Positions 1-8,129 of a DNA stretch of 64,000 nt are shown in pieces (within the stretch, counting starts at the first letter, position 1; every line of letters begins with the position of its first letter). Source of the DNA: Paenibacillus odorifer (GTDB taxonomy: Bacteria > Bacillota > Bacilli > Paenibacillales > Paenibacillaceae). A program made the position numbers and the translations under genes. The stretch spans positions 3,720,001-3,784,000 of the forward strand of contig NZ_CP009428.1 in NCBI RefSeq assembly GCF_000758725.1, given 5' to 3'. Under the pieces are notes generated by a model. It was given only the letters and a program-made list of their open reading frames with translations. It ran no database searches and was not told the origin of the DNA.

Positions 1-499
1 CCTGAGCAGTGAGTTCTACGAAAGCTTCCTCACGGTTTTTCTGTGCTTCAAATCTGAACAGGCCCTGGCAGAGCATCCCAATCGCTTTACGCTCCTGTGC
101 TGCTCCTCTAAATAGAACAGCTGTGTAACTAAGAACAGCCGGCGTATCGTTTAGCATGACATTCCGGTATTCTACACCCGTGGAAAGAGACATCCTGATG
201 AACTTCTCCAATGATCGTTTTAAAAGTGTATCTGGAGGTAATTCCTGCTGTACCTCTTGTTGCACAGACTGAAGCTCAGTAAGCATATCCGTATATTTTT
301 GTTGCAAATAGTTCTCGATAATCTCTTCTTTGCCTTTAAAATAATGATAAATAATTCCCGGTGAATATTCGATTTTCTCAGCGATTTTTCGGATAGAGAG
401 CTTCTCTATTCCCTCTTCAGCAATCAATAAAGCTGCATTTTGCAGGATTAGATTCCTCATTTCTTCACGCTCACGTACTTTTCGTTGTTCTTTAGTCAT
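1..499 (-). CDS. TetR/AcrR-family transcriptional regulator, 3' end cut by the window
   Basis: A DNA-binding repressor of the TetR family. The visible 166 residues begin MTKEQRKVREREEM and carry a typical N-terminal helix-turn-helix at about residues 17-64, with the family hallmarks IAEEGIEKLSIRKIAEK and SPGIIYHYFKGKEEII. The C-terminal ligand-binding domain is only partly present because the frame runs off the left edge. The start at 499 has a GAGGAG ribosome site just upstream. A good sigma-A promoter overlapped by two copies of one operator-like motif lies directly before the gene, so autorepression is likely. The usual target, an efflux pump or fatty-acid enzyme, would lie outside the window. 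Family assignment is firm; ligand and regulon are unknown. Confidence 0.9.
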   Translation of the reverse strand, partial: MTKEQRKVREREEMRNLILQNAALLIAEEGIEKLSIRKIAEKIEYSPGIIYHYFKGKEEIIENYLQQKYTDMLTELQSVQQEVQQELPPDTLLKRSLEKFIRMSLSTGVEYRNVMLNDTPAVLSYTAVLFRGAAQERKAIGMLCQGLFRFEAQKNREEAFVELTAQ

Positions 500-518
500 A
501 AATTTGTCTCCTCATGTG

Positions 519-552
519 TTGAACACTGTTTAATCTTTGAACACTGTTTAAT
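519..552 (-). promoter_or_regulatory. Tandem operator candidates of the TetR regulator
   Basis: The 16-base unit TTGAACACTGTTTAAT occurs twice without mismatch (519-534 and 537-552), 18 bp apart. Each copy is itself a near-palindrome centred on AACA-C-TGTT. The pair starts at the -10 box and extends toward the start codon. Two identical dyads about two helical turns apart fit a TetR dimer pair repressing its own promoter. The role is inferred from position. Confidence 0.7.
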
Positions 553-579
553 ATATGTTTTGGATTAGTATTATGTCAA
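550..579 (-). promoter_or_regulatory. Sigma-A promoter of the TetR gene
   Basis: Read on the minus strand, a perfect -35 TTGACA (579-574) is followed after 18 bases by TATATT (555-550). The leader to the start codon is about 40 nt. The -10 box touches the first of two repeated palindromes, so bound repressor would block RNA polymerase. Confidence 0.75.
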
Positions 580-628
580 TATCCTTAGTCACATGTATTC
601 CCCTCCTCCAATGTACATATCTGGACAT

Positions 629-659
629 AAAAAATCCGCCAGTCATTTAGACTGACGGA
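629..659 (-). terminator. Rho-independent terminator of the YjcZ-like gene
   Basis: On the minus strand the arms TCCGTCAGTC and GACTGGCGGA enclose a short loop and are followed by TTTTTT. It lies 26 bp past the stop codon of the mini-protein gene at 685-786. Confidence 0.8.
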
Positions 660-684
660 ACCTTTAATTTGTGAAGTTAAAGGA

Positions 685-786
685 TTACAGACAGAGGGTT
701 TTAGTAATGATAACCAACAGGATAAACAGAACCAGAATAGCTCCTGTGGAAGTGAAACCACCGTATCCTCCTGCAAATTCGCCCAT
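685..786 (-). CDS. YjcZ-family sporulation-type membrane mini-protein (33 aa)
   Basis: A 33-residue protein with a glycine/tyrosine-rich head (MGEFAGGYGGF) followed by one hydrophobic helix (AILVLFILLVIIT). This is the layout of the YjcZ/YjcZ-like proteins found in many copies in spore-forming Bacillales, where several are expressed in sporulation or sit in spore membranes. The start at 786 is preceded by AGGAGGAG at ideal spacing; the longer reading frame upstream has no ribosome site. A strong terminator follows, so this is a single-gene transcript. The function of the family is unknown. Confidence 0.8.
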   Translation of the reverse strand: MGEFAGGYGGFTSTGAILVLFILLVIITKTLCL

Positions 787-1128
787 TGTTGACTCCTCCT
801 TTGTAATTGAGTACATCATAAGATATGCAATATTGCCCTCACTGACTGGGTATTTTGAACACAAAAAATAAACCAACGACCCTTTTTATGGTGAATGGTT
901 TTAATTGGTTTACATAAATAATGTTATGTTAACTAAAGTAGAGAGCATTAGATGCTCATTACTTTACAATTCGTATATATTCTTAATAGCTAGCCAGTTA
1001 TATAAAAAAATACAGTTTCCTAGCCGTCCTTCTTGACGCTCTCTTGGTCATCCTCCACTGTCTAGCTCTCACTCGCTTAGCACCACTTTTCCATTCCATT
1101 TGCTGTTAATGGTAAACTCCTTCTTTAA

Positions 1129-1152
1129 GAAAAACCCGAAAACACACGGATT
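1129..1152 (-). terminator. Weak terminator after the GNAT gene
   Basis: On the minus strand AATCCG pairs with CGGGTT (one G-U) over an 8-base loop, followed by TTT. It lies immediately after the stop codon of the acetyltransferase gene. The stem is short. Confidence 0.45.
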
Positions 1153-1153
1153 T

Positions 1154-1663
1154 TCATTTCTTAATTCGATTAATAGTTAATGTGTTGAAGTATTGGCTGG
1201 GATTGCCTTGTTGTGGATTAAAGCGCTCTTGAAACTCTCCATGGGTATAGTCCCCGATCACTTTATGCCAGAAATCACGAGCGGGCGTATTCGCACGGAC
1301 TTGTGAAACCTTCCATTCACCAGGGTACATATCAAAAAGCTTATGCGCAGCCCATGTACCTACACCACTTCGGCGGTATTTTTGCATCACAAAAAACTCA
1401 GTCATATAAAACTGGCCTTCAGGATTACGCAATAACCTGTCCACCAAAGCAAAACCAGCAATATGCCCGTCCACCTTAAACAAATACGCTGATTTATTAT
1501 TTCCGCTACTCCAATAAGCTTCTAGACCCGGATAGGCTGGAAATACCCCGTCTTGATTGACATCAAATTCTAAATAACGGGTGAAATCATATAGGTAGAA
1601 CTGCATTAATCTGCTTATAGTATGCTTACGTTCTTTGGGAACCAGCTCAATTTCAAGTTTCAT
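1154..1663 (-). CDS. GNAT-family N-acetyltransferase
   Basis: A stand-alone GNAT protein of 169 residues. The acetyl-CoA fold is visible as the beta-4 strand (AYLFKVDGHIAGFALV), the pyrophosphate-binding turn (QKYRRSGVGTWAAHKLF, an RRxGxG/A-type loop) and the late strand (VRANTPARDFWHKVIGDY). The start at 1663 (MKLEIELV) is chosen because GAGGTG lies six bases upstream; an in-frame ATG at 1681 lacks such a site. It appears to be monocistronic. The substrate cannot be predicted from sequence; small-molecule amines or peptide N-termini are both possible. Confidence 0.85.
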   Translation of the reverse strand: MKLEIELVPKERKHTISRLMQFYLYDFTRYLEFDVNQDGVFPAYPGLEAYWSSGNNKSAYLFKVDGHIAGFALVDRLLRNPEGQFYMTEFFVMQKYRRSGVGTWAAHKLFDMYPGEWKVSQVRANTPARDFWHKVIGDYTHGEFQERFNPQQGNPSQYFNTLTINRIKK

Positions 1664-1828
1664 TATGTGCACCTCTGACATTTATGTTTACTTCACATCA
1701 TAAAGCTTAGCGGCATCAGGAGCAAGGCTCGGCCCTAGTTTTCCCTTCATTCGAAGTCCAATCTGGGACAAAACATGTTAAGATAGAAGGAAGAGATTTT
1801 ATGCAATCTATGGAAAAAGGTGAATCAC

Positions 1829-2911
1829 ATGAGCGTTCAAAAGAACGATGACCGTAAAAAACTTGATCAAAAGCTACCCCTCATGCCCTGGTTCGTTCAG
1901 CAGTTTATTGACTATAAACGACCTGATCTCTCCCCCTCCACACTGCTGGAGTATATCCGGGATTATGAATCTTTTTTCGGCTGGTTGCGGGCAGAGGGCT
2001 TATCCCAAGCCGGCTCAAATACCGAGATCACGCTTCTAGAATTGGAAACCCTACATATGGACAGTATTGTCGGATATCGGTTGCATCTAACTACCCGAGC
2101 CGAAGGTACGAACACTCGTGTTACTGTATCCCGTAAACTATCTGCATTACGCTCCTTATTTCATTATTTAAGTCAAATCGCTGAGGACGAGAACTTTTAT
2201 CCATTGCTTAAGCGAAACATTATGGCTAAGGTTGAGGTCAAACGAACACATAAGCCAAAAGACACTGCCGCTAAATTAAAGGGTAAGATTTTGGAAGATG
2301 AGGAATTACTGGAGTTTGTGGGGTACATTTATGAAGGGTATGGACGGGATGTGGAAGGCAACAAACAGGCTTATTATTCGTTTCAATTGAATCACGAGCG
2401 TGATGCCTGTATTGCCAGCTTGATTCTGAACTCTGGCCTGCGTGTATCTGAGGTAGTCAATCTAAACGTAGACGATTTGGATATTAACAACAAGCTGCTC
2501 TATGTCACCCGCAAAGGGAATAATGACGAAACGTTTAAGACACCCGTCTATTTTAGAGAGCAAGCTAAAGATGATCTAGCTCTTTATCTTAGTCTGCGCC
2601 AATCTCGCTACAAAACACCCAAGAGAGAAAAGGCCTTATTTATCTCTCTCCCTAACGGGCGTCAAGAAGGCAAACGTATGACCAAACGTGCGATTCAAGA
2701 AATGATTATTAAGTACGCTAAACGCTTTGGTAAACCGTATCTTACGGTTCATAAGCTACGTCATTCTTTTGCAACAGATTATTATCTGCAAAATGATATT
2801 TATAAAACGAAGGAACAGCTCGGGCACGCATCCACCGAGACAACTGAGATCTACGCTCATCTAACGGATAAAACGATGTCTGAGGCGATCGAGCGGCGTG
2901 TCGATAATTAA
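1829..2911 (+). CDS. xerS: Tyrosine recombinase XerS
   Basis: A 360-residue tyrosine recombinase whose whole length resembles XerS, the single-protein chromosome-dimer resolvase first known from streptococci and lactococci. The N-terminal core-binding domain (about residues 10-130) has the MPWFVQQFI and STLLEYIRDYESFFGWL pattern. The catalytic residues are all present: R205 (SGLRVSEVV), K229 (TRKGN), H308 and R311 (HKLRHSF), H333 (LGHAS) and nucleophile Y342 (EIYAHL). The start at 1829 follows AAAAAGGTG; the GTG at 1820 overlaps that ribosome site. No neighbour looks mobile, which favours a housekeeping role over a phage integrase. I did not find a convincing difSL-like recombination site next to it. 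Confidence 0.88.
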   Translation: MSVQKNDDRKKLDQKLPLMPWFVQQFIDYKRPDLSPSTLLEYIRDYESFFGWLRAEGLSQAGSNTEITLLELETLHMDSIVGYRLHLTTRAEGTNTRVTVSRKLSALRSLFHYLSQIAEDENFYPLLKRNIMAKVEVKRTHKPKDTAAKLKGKILEDEELLEFVGYIYEGYGRDVEGNKQAYYSFQLNHERDACIASLILNSGLRVSEVVNLNVDDLDINNKLLYVTRKGNNDETFKTPVYFREQAKDDLALYLSLRQSRYKTPKREKALFISLPNGRQEGKRMTKRAIQEMIIKYAKRFGKPYLTVHKLRHSFATDYYLQNDIYKTKEQLGHASTETTEIYAHLTDKTMSEAIERRVDN

Positions 2912-2922
2912 TCATCACAAAG

Positions 2923-3100
2923 GGAGCTCATACTTCGGATGAGTAGCCGCTCTTCGCTATTGCAGAGTTGTTATCGGACTTAGCTGACCTTAAACGCAAG
3001 ATTATCTCATATTTGGGTGGCTAACGGACCTCAAGGTCGCTATTGGCCTGAAATACGCAAATATGAGCTCCATTCTATGAAATAGCGACGCTGAGGTCCG
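2923..3100. repeat. Intergenic inverted-repeat element
   Basis: Two interlocked inverted repeats fill this gap. The outer arms GGAGCTCATA (2923-2932) and TATGAGCTCC (3062-3071) match perfectly. The inner arms at 3025-3044 (beginning CGGACCTCAAGG) and 3081-3100 (ending GAGGTCCG) pair at 18 of 20 positions. TCGCTATTG also recurs at 2954 and 3037. The piece has no coding content. Its wording (GGACCTC, TCGCTATT) resembles a second gap near 46.1 kb, so it may belong to a dispersed intergenic repeat family. Confidence 0.6.
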
Positions 3101-3125
3101 AAACCCCGCTTAAAAGGTGATAAAT

Positions 3126-3335
3126 ATGCAAATAAGATCATCTGGGTCCGTAAGCATCAGCGGGGGATTAATCTCGGCAGTGGCGCAGCCAATAACTCAA
3201 AACAATAGAGCAGTAACTCTTCCGATAGGAGATTTACTGCGATTTGTGTCGCCTACCCGGAAACTTTACTTTCGCTTTTCTTCAAATTTGAATTACAACC
3301 GGCGGGCACCCCTAACCCGATTATTGTTGCACTAA
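3126..3335 (+). CDS. Hypothetical 69-aa protein
   Basis: A small open frame starting MQIRSSGSVSISGG with an AAAAGGTGA ribosome site at fair spacing and a strong terminator starting at its stop codon. The first half is rich in serine, glycine and small residues; the second half is basic (TRKLYFRF, YNRRAPLTR). There is no signal peptide, membrane helix or motif I recognise. The placement between ribosome site and terminator argues for a real gene, but an accidental frame in a repeat-bearing gap cannot be excluded. Confidence 0.4.
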   Translation: MQIRSSGSVSISGGLISAVAQPITQNNRAVTLPIGDLLRFVSPTRKLYFRFSSNLNYNRRAPLTRLLLH

Positions 3336-3365
3336 AAACCCACTTACGGTACGCAAGTGGGTTTT
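3335..3365. terminator. Bidirectional terminator
   Basis: AAAACCCACTT and AAGTGGGTTTT pair perfectly over a nine-base loop, with T-rich sequence to the right and A-rich sequence to the left. It ends the small gene at 3126-3335 and could also serve minus-strand transcripts from moeA. Confidence 0.85.
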
Positions 3366-3612
3366 CTTATTCTAATTTCTGGGGTAACCCTCCCTTTAAA
3401 ACCGGTTGTTAGCGACTATTGGGTTAGCAGGAACGCTGTTTTTTTGCTTATCTATTGTGAATTTTTCATATGTTGAAATGTTGGAAATAATACCGTTGAC
3501 CTAGCAATTCTATGACGATTTCTGTGCGTGCGTGGATATCAAATACCTTTAATTACTCCAATATCTGCGGTGAAATTTTGTTCATCATCGATGGGCAGAG
3601 TACCATCCACAT

Positions 3613-4875
3613 CTAGCCCCGAATCTCTCCTGGCAGCTTGATCACCGTTACCTTATCTCCGGCAGATAGCCCCTTTTCTTCTGGGGGTACAACTATCAAA
3701 CAGTCGCTATCCTTGATCGTGACCGTTACGGAAGATTCATCAATGAGTGCCGGATAAGCAAACAAGCTGCCGTCTTTTATTTCTAAGCGAGCTCGCACAA
3801 ATCTAGTAAAATTATTCACTCTTTTATAATCTGTACCGAGTGTAACGTTCCATTCCGGTAAAAAAGGCTGAGAAGCACTTTGCATCAGTGAAATCACAGG
3901 CCGTGCAAACAGTTGAAACCCAACGAAACAAGCCCCCGGATTCCCGGATAAAGCTAACAGCAGCTTACCCCCTCTAACCGCAGCAGTAGTTACGCTTCCT
4001 GGACGCATCGTCACTTTGTTGAACAACATATTACCACTTTGTTCACGAACCAAGTCGCCCATGATATCATAATCCCCCACAGAAACGCCACCCGTTGTGA
4101 TCACAAAATCATAAGTTTCCAGCGCCATCTGTACTTTACTTCTAGCCAGCTCCAGATCATCCACAATAGCGCCTAACATTACTGGAACACCCCCTGTCTC
4201 TTTGACTAGAGCTTCGAGCATAGGGGAGTTACTATTGCGGATTTTGCCAGGCTCCAGCGGCTCATGCACTTCCAGCAGTTCTGTTCCTGTGGCAAAGATG
4301 GCTACCTTGGGACGACGATAGACTTTCACGGTATGTAATCCAAACGCTGCAAGAACAGCTATATCCCCCGCAGAGATTAACCTTCCTGTTGGCAATACAA
4401 GATCACCTTGGCTTAATTCGAAACCTTGAGGTGTGATATTGCTGTTTGCTTCTAGTTTTTTTCGAATACCAACGTAAGTCTTTCCTTCCTCTTCACGTCT
4501 CTCCGTGACCTCCAGCATCACCACAGCATCAGCCCCAACCGGTACTTGTGCACCAGTCATAATTCTTGCGGCTGTTCCCGGAGTTATATCTACCGCAGGC
4601 ACTGCGCCACACGGAATATTATCCACAATTTCTAACCATACAACTTGTCCATTAACACAGTTACGGGTATCCCCCGCGATAATCGCATATCCATCCATAC
4701 TAGATCGATTAAACGCAGGAAATGGGTGTGGAGCAATCACTTTTTCAGCCAAATAACGTCCACAACACTCATCCAGTGGTACGTCTTCTGATTCTAGCAG
4801 ATTGGCATATTTGATTATTTTGGCCTGAGCTTCTTTTACTTTCAGTGCTTCACGCTGAAATTTATTATCCTTCAT
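3613..4875 (-). CDS. moeA: Molybdopterin molybdotransferase MoeA
   Basis: The enzyme that inserts molybdate into adenylylated molybdopterin, the last step of molybdenum cofactor synthesis; it is cytoplasmic. At 420 residues it is full length. Hallmarks in order: the N-terminal PFPAFNRSSMDGYAI block, the TGAQVPVGADAVV block, the MoCF-like core with FATGTELLE, NSNSPMLEALV and TTGGVSVGDYD, and LSGNPGACFVGFQL near the C-terminal beta-barrel. GGAGG sits seven bases before the start. No other moa/mob genes or molybdoenzymes are in the window, so the gene stands alone here. Confidence 0.95.
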   Translation of the reverse strand: MKDNKFQREALKVKEAQAKIIKYANLLESEDVPLDECCGRYLAEKVIAPHPFPAFNRSSMDGYAIIAGDTRNCVNGQVVWLEIVDNIPCGAVPAVDITPGTAARIMTGAQVPVGADAVVMLEVTERREEEGKTYVGIRKKLEANSNITPQGFELSQGDLVLPTGRLISAGDIAVLAAFGLHTVKVYRRPKVAIFATGTELLEVHEPLEPGKIRNSNSPMLEALVKETGGVPVMLGAIVDDLELARSKVQMALETYDFVITTGGVSVGDYDIMGDLVREQSGNMLFNKVTMRPGSVTTAAVRGGKLLLALSGNPGACFVGFQLFARPVISLMQSASQPFLPEWNVTLGTDYKRVNNFTRFVRARLEIKDGSLFAYPALIDESSVTVTIKDSDCLIVVPPEEKGLSAGDKVTVIKLPGEIRG

Positions 4876-4959
4876 AAAGACCTCCGCTCTGAAACGTCGA
4901 TGTTTGCAGTAATAGGTATTATTTTAACATGAGACCTCTTGAAGTAAAATTATAAACAC

Positions 4960-4997
4960 AAAAGGCCACCATCCATGTTTATGGGCAGCAGCCTTTT
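4960..4997. terminator. Terminator of the pspA operon
   Basis: On the minus strand AAAGGCTGCTGCCCAT pairs imperfectly with ATGGATGGTGGCCTTTT, followed by T-containing sequence. It lies about 50 bp past the stop of the DUF4178 gene, the last gene of the pspA operon, and separates it from moeA. Confidence 0.65.
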
Positions 4998-5045
4998 CTA
5001 CAAAAATGTTTTCCCGGTATAGTGATCCATTACTTCTCTACTAGG

Positions 5046-5552
5046 CTAGGATGCTCTAATTACCTTTACATCCCCAGGGATTATTTTCTCCCCTTCATAA
5101 AGCATAAACCGTCCATGTTGCCACTCTACGCGCAGTAGACGTGAATCATCTGATTGATATTGCCACACATGCTGCTCTCCACCATTCATAAATGGCGTCT
5201 GACCTGCAACAGCGACAAAACCTTCATATTCTTCCTCCAGGAAAAATGTATAGCCATCGAGCTCAAGAGTTGCTGGAACCTCAGCAGGATTATCTAACCG
5301 CCCATCGATAGGTCTGTACAATCCATATTGCAGCTGTTCCCGCTCTTCTATATGAAGATAAGATATCTGGCTTCCATCTCTAAGGGTCAGAACTACAGCA
5401 TTACGGCCCCGATTATGTGTCCGGCCAGTGACTTCATAGGTGACAAGCGATACTTCACAAATGTCTCCGGGAGACAAATTAAGCATACTTTTTTGAACTT
5501 CCTGAGGCGCTGGCTTAGAGAAAAGGTTACCTATACGTTTCCACATACTCAA
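5046..5552 (-). CDS. DUF4178 domain protein
   Basis: A 168-residue soluble, beta-rich protein with the DUF4178 pattern: an LSPGDICEVSLVTYEVTGR opening, a LRDGSQISYLHIEE strand pair and a VWQYQSDDSRLLRVEW end. The start is a TTG at 5552: AGGAGG lies ten bases before it, whereas the ATG two codons later is too far from that site. The stop of the DUF350 gene overlaps this ribosome site, so the two are translationally linked. DUF4178 proteins commonly accompany PspA and DUF350 genes, which points to membrane-stress functions; the molecular role is unknown. Confidence 0.85.
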   Translation of the reverse strand: MSMWKRIGNLFSKPAPQEVQKSMLNLSPGDICEVSLVTYEVTGRTHNRGRNAVVLTLRDGSQISYLHIEEREQLQYGLYRPIDGRLDNPAEVPATLELDGYTFFLEEEYEGFVAVAGQTPFMNGGEQHVWQYQSDDSRLLRVEWQHGRFMLYEGEKIIPGDVKVIRAS

Positions 5553-5566
5553 CTTGATCGTTCCTC

Positions 5567-5971
5567 CTACATAAAGGCAGTAATAATTAAAGCACCCGTA
5601 ATTTGCAGTGAACCTGATAGCAGGCCATATCCGATTTTACCAAGCTGTGTACCATGATCCAGATCCAGCTTCCCCCAATTTGCTAGTAGAAGCCGAACCG
5701 TTCTTTCTAGAATTAACAAAAGTAAAAATGATACTAACGAAATCAGCAACGCATCTAGCAAACTATTGGAAGCCGCTATCGATGAAGATAAAATGAAGGC
5801 CTGAGCTAGAAGCTTCATTACAAACCGTGTAGTCACCGCCATATTTCCAGCCTTTAACTCTTCTATATCGTTATAACGAGTAAAAAGTGAATCTATATAC
5901 ATCAGTACAAACAGCAACACAGCGCCGCTCACCGTCCACACGACCATGGACACCAGAATATGGAGATCCAT
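5567..5971 (-). CDS. DUF350 integral membrane protein
   Basis: A 134-residue membrane protein with about four hydrophobic helices: residues 5-27, 50-65, 68-88 (LLDALLISLVSFLLLLILE) and 112-133. This is the size and topology of the DUF350/YjfL family. It is the middle gene of a three-gene set with pspA upstream and the DUF4178 gene 14 bp downstream. A membrane partner for PspA is the natural inference; no enzymatic motif is visible. Confidence 0.85.
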   Translation of the reverse strand: MDLHILVSMVVWTVSGAVLLFVLMYIDSLFTRYNDIEELKAGNMAVTTRFVMKLLAQAFILSSSIAASNSLLDALLISLVSFLLLLILERTVRLLLANWGKLDLDHGTQLGKIGYGLLSGSLQITGALIITAFM

Positions 5972-6094
5972 TCTATAGCCCCCGCTTAATCATTTTGCAT
6001 GCCTTTCATAAGCATAGATAAAGCGAAGAAGAAACGAATTTCTGTCTCCCCTTCGCCTGTGAACACCAGCCGTGAACCGGCTAAAGATCAAATG

Positions 6095-6763
6095 TTATTG
6101 CTTCTCGTATTGTTTCATCAGAGCCGCCAGTTCATCTTCAACCGCTTGATCTTTGTTCAGCTTCTCGAATTCGTCATCCAGAGATTTATTGCCTGAACTC
6201 ATCTCATTGCTGGCTTCAGCCTGAGCTTCTGCTTGCAGCATTTTATCTTCCATACGTTTGAGACCTGCAGACGCTGAATCGGAGCTAAATCCGCTCATTG
6301 CTTTGTTGATCTCGGTTTGAGCTTTGGCAGCGTTATAACGTGCAACCAATGTCTCACGTTTGTTCTTCATTTGGGTAAGCTGTTTGCGCATCTCTTCAAG
6401 CTTGCCACGAAGGTTATCCGCAGAGGCTTTGTTCTGATCAAAGCTGGCTTTGTATTCTACCAGTTTAGCTTCAGCAGCATTTTTCTCTTCCAGAGCGCGG
6501 CGAGCAAGGTCAACATTACCCGCTTGAGCTGCTGCATGAGCCTGTTGGGTACGTTTGTTAACAAGCGCTTCTTGTTCTTCATACAGCTGTTTGAATTTCT
6601 TCTCAATGGCGATTTGCGCCGCTACAGCTTTTTCTGCATCTTCTAAATCTTCGGTCATATCACGAATGTATTGATCTGTCATTTTAATCGGGTCTTCTGC
6701 TTTGTCAATAATCGCGTTCACATTAGACATGGTTAAATCGCGCAATCTTTTAAATATAGACAT
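6095..6763 (-). CDS. pspA: PspA/IM30 (ESCRT-III-like) membrane-stress protein
   Basis: A 222-residue, almost wholly helical protein with the PspA signature start MSIFKRLRDLTMSNVNAIID and the motif AEDPIKMTDQYIRDM. Long coiled coils run from about residue 25 to 150 (EEQEALVNKRTQQ, LRGKLEEMRKQLTQMKNKRE). PspA/Vipp1/LiaH proteins polymerise on damaged inner-leaflet membrane and protect the proton-motive force. A GGAGG site precedes the start. It heads the operon with DUF350 and DUF4178. No lia- or sigma-W-type regulator is adjacent, so the inducing signal is unknown. Confidence 0.92.
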   Translation of the reverse strand: MSIFKRLRDLTMSNVNAIIDKAEDPIKMTDQYIRDMTEDLEDAEKAVAAQIAIEKKFKQLYEEQEALVNKRTQQAHAAAQAGNVDLARRALEEKNAAEAKLVEYKASFDQNKASADNLRGKLEEMRKQLTQMKNKRETLVARYNAAKAQTEINKAMSGFSSDSASAGLKRMEDKMLQAEAQAEASNEMSSGNKSLDDEFEKLNKDQAVEDELAALMKQYEKQ

Positions 6764-6833
6764 GGTTTCATTCCTCCAAAAGATAATTTAATTCCTCACA
6801 TGCTATCTTTTACGTAGAATTGCCACTACCGTT

Positions 6834-7172
6834 TCATATTTGTTGCGCTAAATATTGATTTACTTTTAAATTCACAATTTCCACGACTTCCATAATACCT
6901 TCTTTCGTGAGATTGTCGTAATGAATCCCCATCACTACTGTGACCGTCTTGTTCAGCGCTTCAGCTACTCTGATCGCAATGGGCTCGCTTATCGTATGCT
7001 CTTTATGATGAGGAACCGCTGAAGTCAGTACTTTAACCTGCTCCCCCTCCAGATAAGCAGTACTCATCGCACCAATATGCCGAACACCTCCACTAATTAA
7101 GAGCAAGAGATCACGTCCGACAGCCGTCGCCTTCAGCTCAATATCCTCAGGATCAATCTGGTTAGTAGTCAA
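6834..7172 (-). CDS. LpdD-like protein (prenylated-flavin chaperone-like domain)
   Basis: A 112-residue protein with the features I associate with the LpdD/gallate-decarboxylase subunit D-like domain: LLLLISGGVRHIGAMSTAY, a SAVPHHKEHTISEPIA loop, and VVMGIHYDNLTKEGIMEVVE near the end. In known systems LpdD helps load prenylated FMN into UbiD-type decarboxylases. No UbiD or UbiX gene is nearby, so the partner is open. The start is placed at TTG 7172 because GAGGGG sits seven bases before it; an in-frame GTG at 7187 has no ribosome site. It follows pyrD by 24 bp and is probably co-transcribed with pyrKD. Confidence 0.6.
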   Translation of the reverse strand: MTTNQIDPEDIELKATAVGRDLLLLISGGVRHIGAMSTAYLEGEQVKVLTSAVPHHKEHTISEPIAIRVAEALNKTVTVVMGIHYDNLTKEGIMEVVEIVNLKVNQYLAQQI

Positions 7173-7196
7173 TAGTATTCCCCTCACTGCTTCACT

Positions 7197-8129
7197 TTAT
7201 ATAATGCCCCGTATTTCCTCTAGTGATTGAATATTTTCTTCAACCATAAATTGCTCAAGCTCTGCAACTAGCTGACTACCTGCACGCAAATTCATGAAAT
7301 TATAAGTTCCCACTTGGATAACTGCAGCACCTGCCATAATAAACTCGATGATATCCGTCGCTGAAGTGATGCCACCCATTCCGATCACGGGAATCGTTAC
7401 GTTTTGTGCAACTTGATGCACCATACGCAGAGCGACAGGCTTAATCGCAGGTCCAGACAATCCAGCATATAAGTTATTAAATACACTGCTTCTGCGGCGG
7501 ACATCAATCTTCATTCCTGAGATCGTGTTGATGAGCGAGACAGCGTCTGCCCCCTCTTCCTGACACATTTGTGCCATTTCAACGATATTTTCGGCTCCCG
7601 GCGACAGCTTTACAGCGAGGGGCAGTTTAGTTGCGCGTCTAACAGCCTGTACTACTTTTTGAGCTTCTGAAGTTTGGATCCCAAACGCAATGCCGCCCTC
7701 TTTAACATTTGGACAAGAAATATTCAATTCAATCATGTCCACTGCTGTCTTACCTGCACTCGCACGAGCATCTGCATCCCGCTGAATCATCTCAGCACCA
7801 AGAACATAATCTTCAAGTGTGCCTCCACCCAGGTTGACCAAACGAGCAGTATCGAGTGTTTCCCAATAAGGGCATTCTTTATCTATAAATGCAGCTACAC
7901 CCGGATTCTCGAGTCCCACACTATTCAGCATACCAGAAGCTGTCTCATATACACGAGTGCCGGGATTCCCCGCTTTCGGATTGAGGGTTAACCCCTTGCC
8001 AGAGATTCCACCCAGCAGAGACACATCATACAGCTTGCCATATTCACGGCCAAAACCAAACGTTCCAGAGGCCATTATAATTGGATTTTTAAAATGAACG
8101 CCAGCAATTGTTGTGTTCAACTTAGTCAT
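7197..8129 (-). CDS. pyrD: Dihydroorotate dehydrogenase, class 1B catalytic subunit
   Basis: Oxidises dihydroorotate to orotate in pyrimidine synthesis. At 310 residues it is a full FMN-dependent TIM barrel: [14 protein letters not shown] at the N-terminus, the nucleophile loop [13 protein letters not shown] with the active-site cysteine of class 1B enzymes, [13 protein letters not shown], the [11 protein letters not shown] segment and the [19 protein letters not shown] phosphate site. It overlaps pyrK by 8 bp, so the two subunits are translationally coupled. Class 1B enzymes pass electrons through PyrK to NAD. The pair is separated here from the main pyr biosynthetic operon. Confidence 0.96.
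   Translation of the reverse strand: MTKLNTTIAGVHFKNPIIMASGTFGFGREYGKLYDVSLLGGISGKGLTLNPKAGNPGTRVYETASGMLNSVGLENPGVAAFIDKECPYWETLDTARLVNLGGGTLEDYVLGAEMIQRDADARASAGKTAVDMIELNISCPNVKEGGIAFGIQTSEAQKVVQAVRRATKLPLAVKLSPGAENIVEMAQMCQEEGADAVSLINTISGMKIDVRRRSSVFNNLYAGLSGPAIKPVALRMVHQVAQNVTIPVIGMGGITSATDIIEFIMAGAAVIQVGTYNFMNLRAGSQLVAELEQFMVEENIQSLEEIRGII

Noticed and set aside
1682-1828. difSL recombination site beside xerS
   Set aside because: I looked for the usual XerS target upstream of the gene and saw no convincing pair of arms.
1829-2911. Phage or island integrase
   Set aside because: Whole-length resemblance to XerS and absence of attachment repeats or mobile genes around it favour a chromosome-resolution enzyme.
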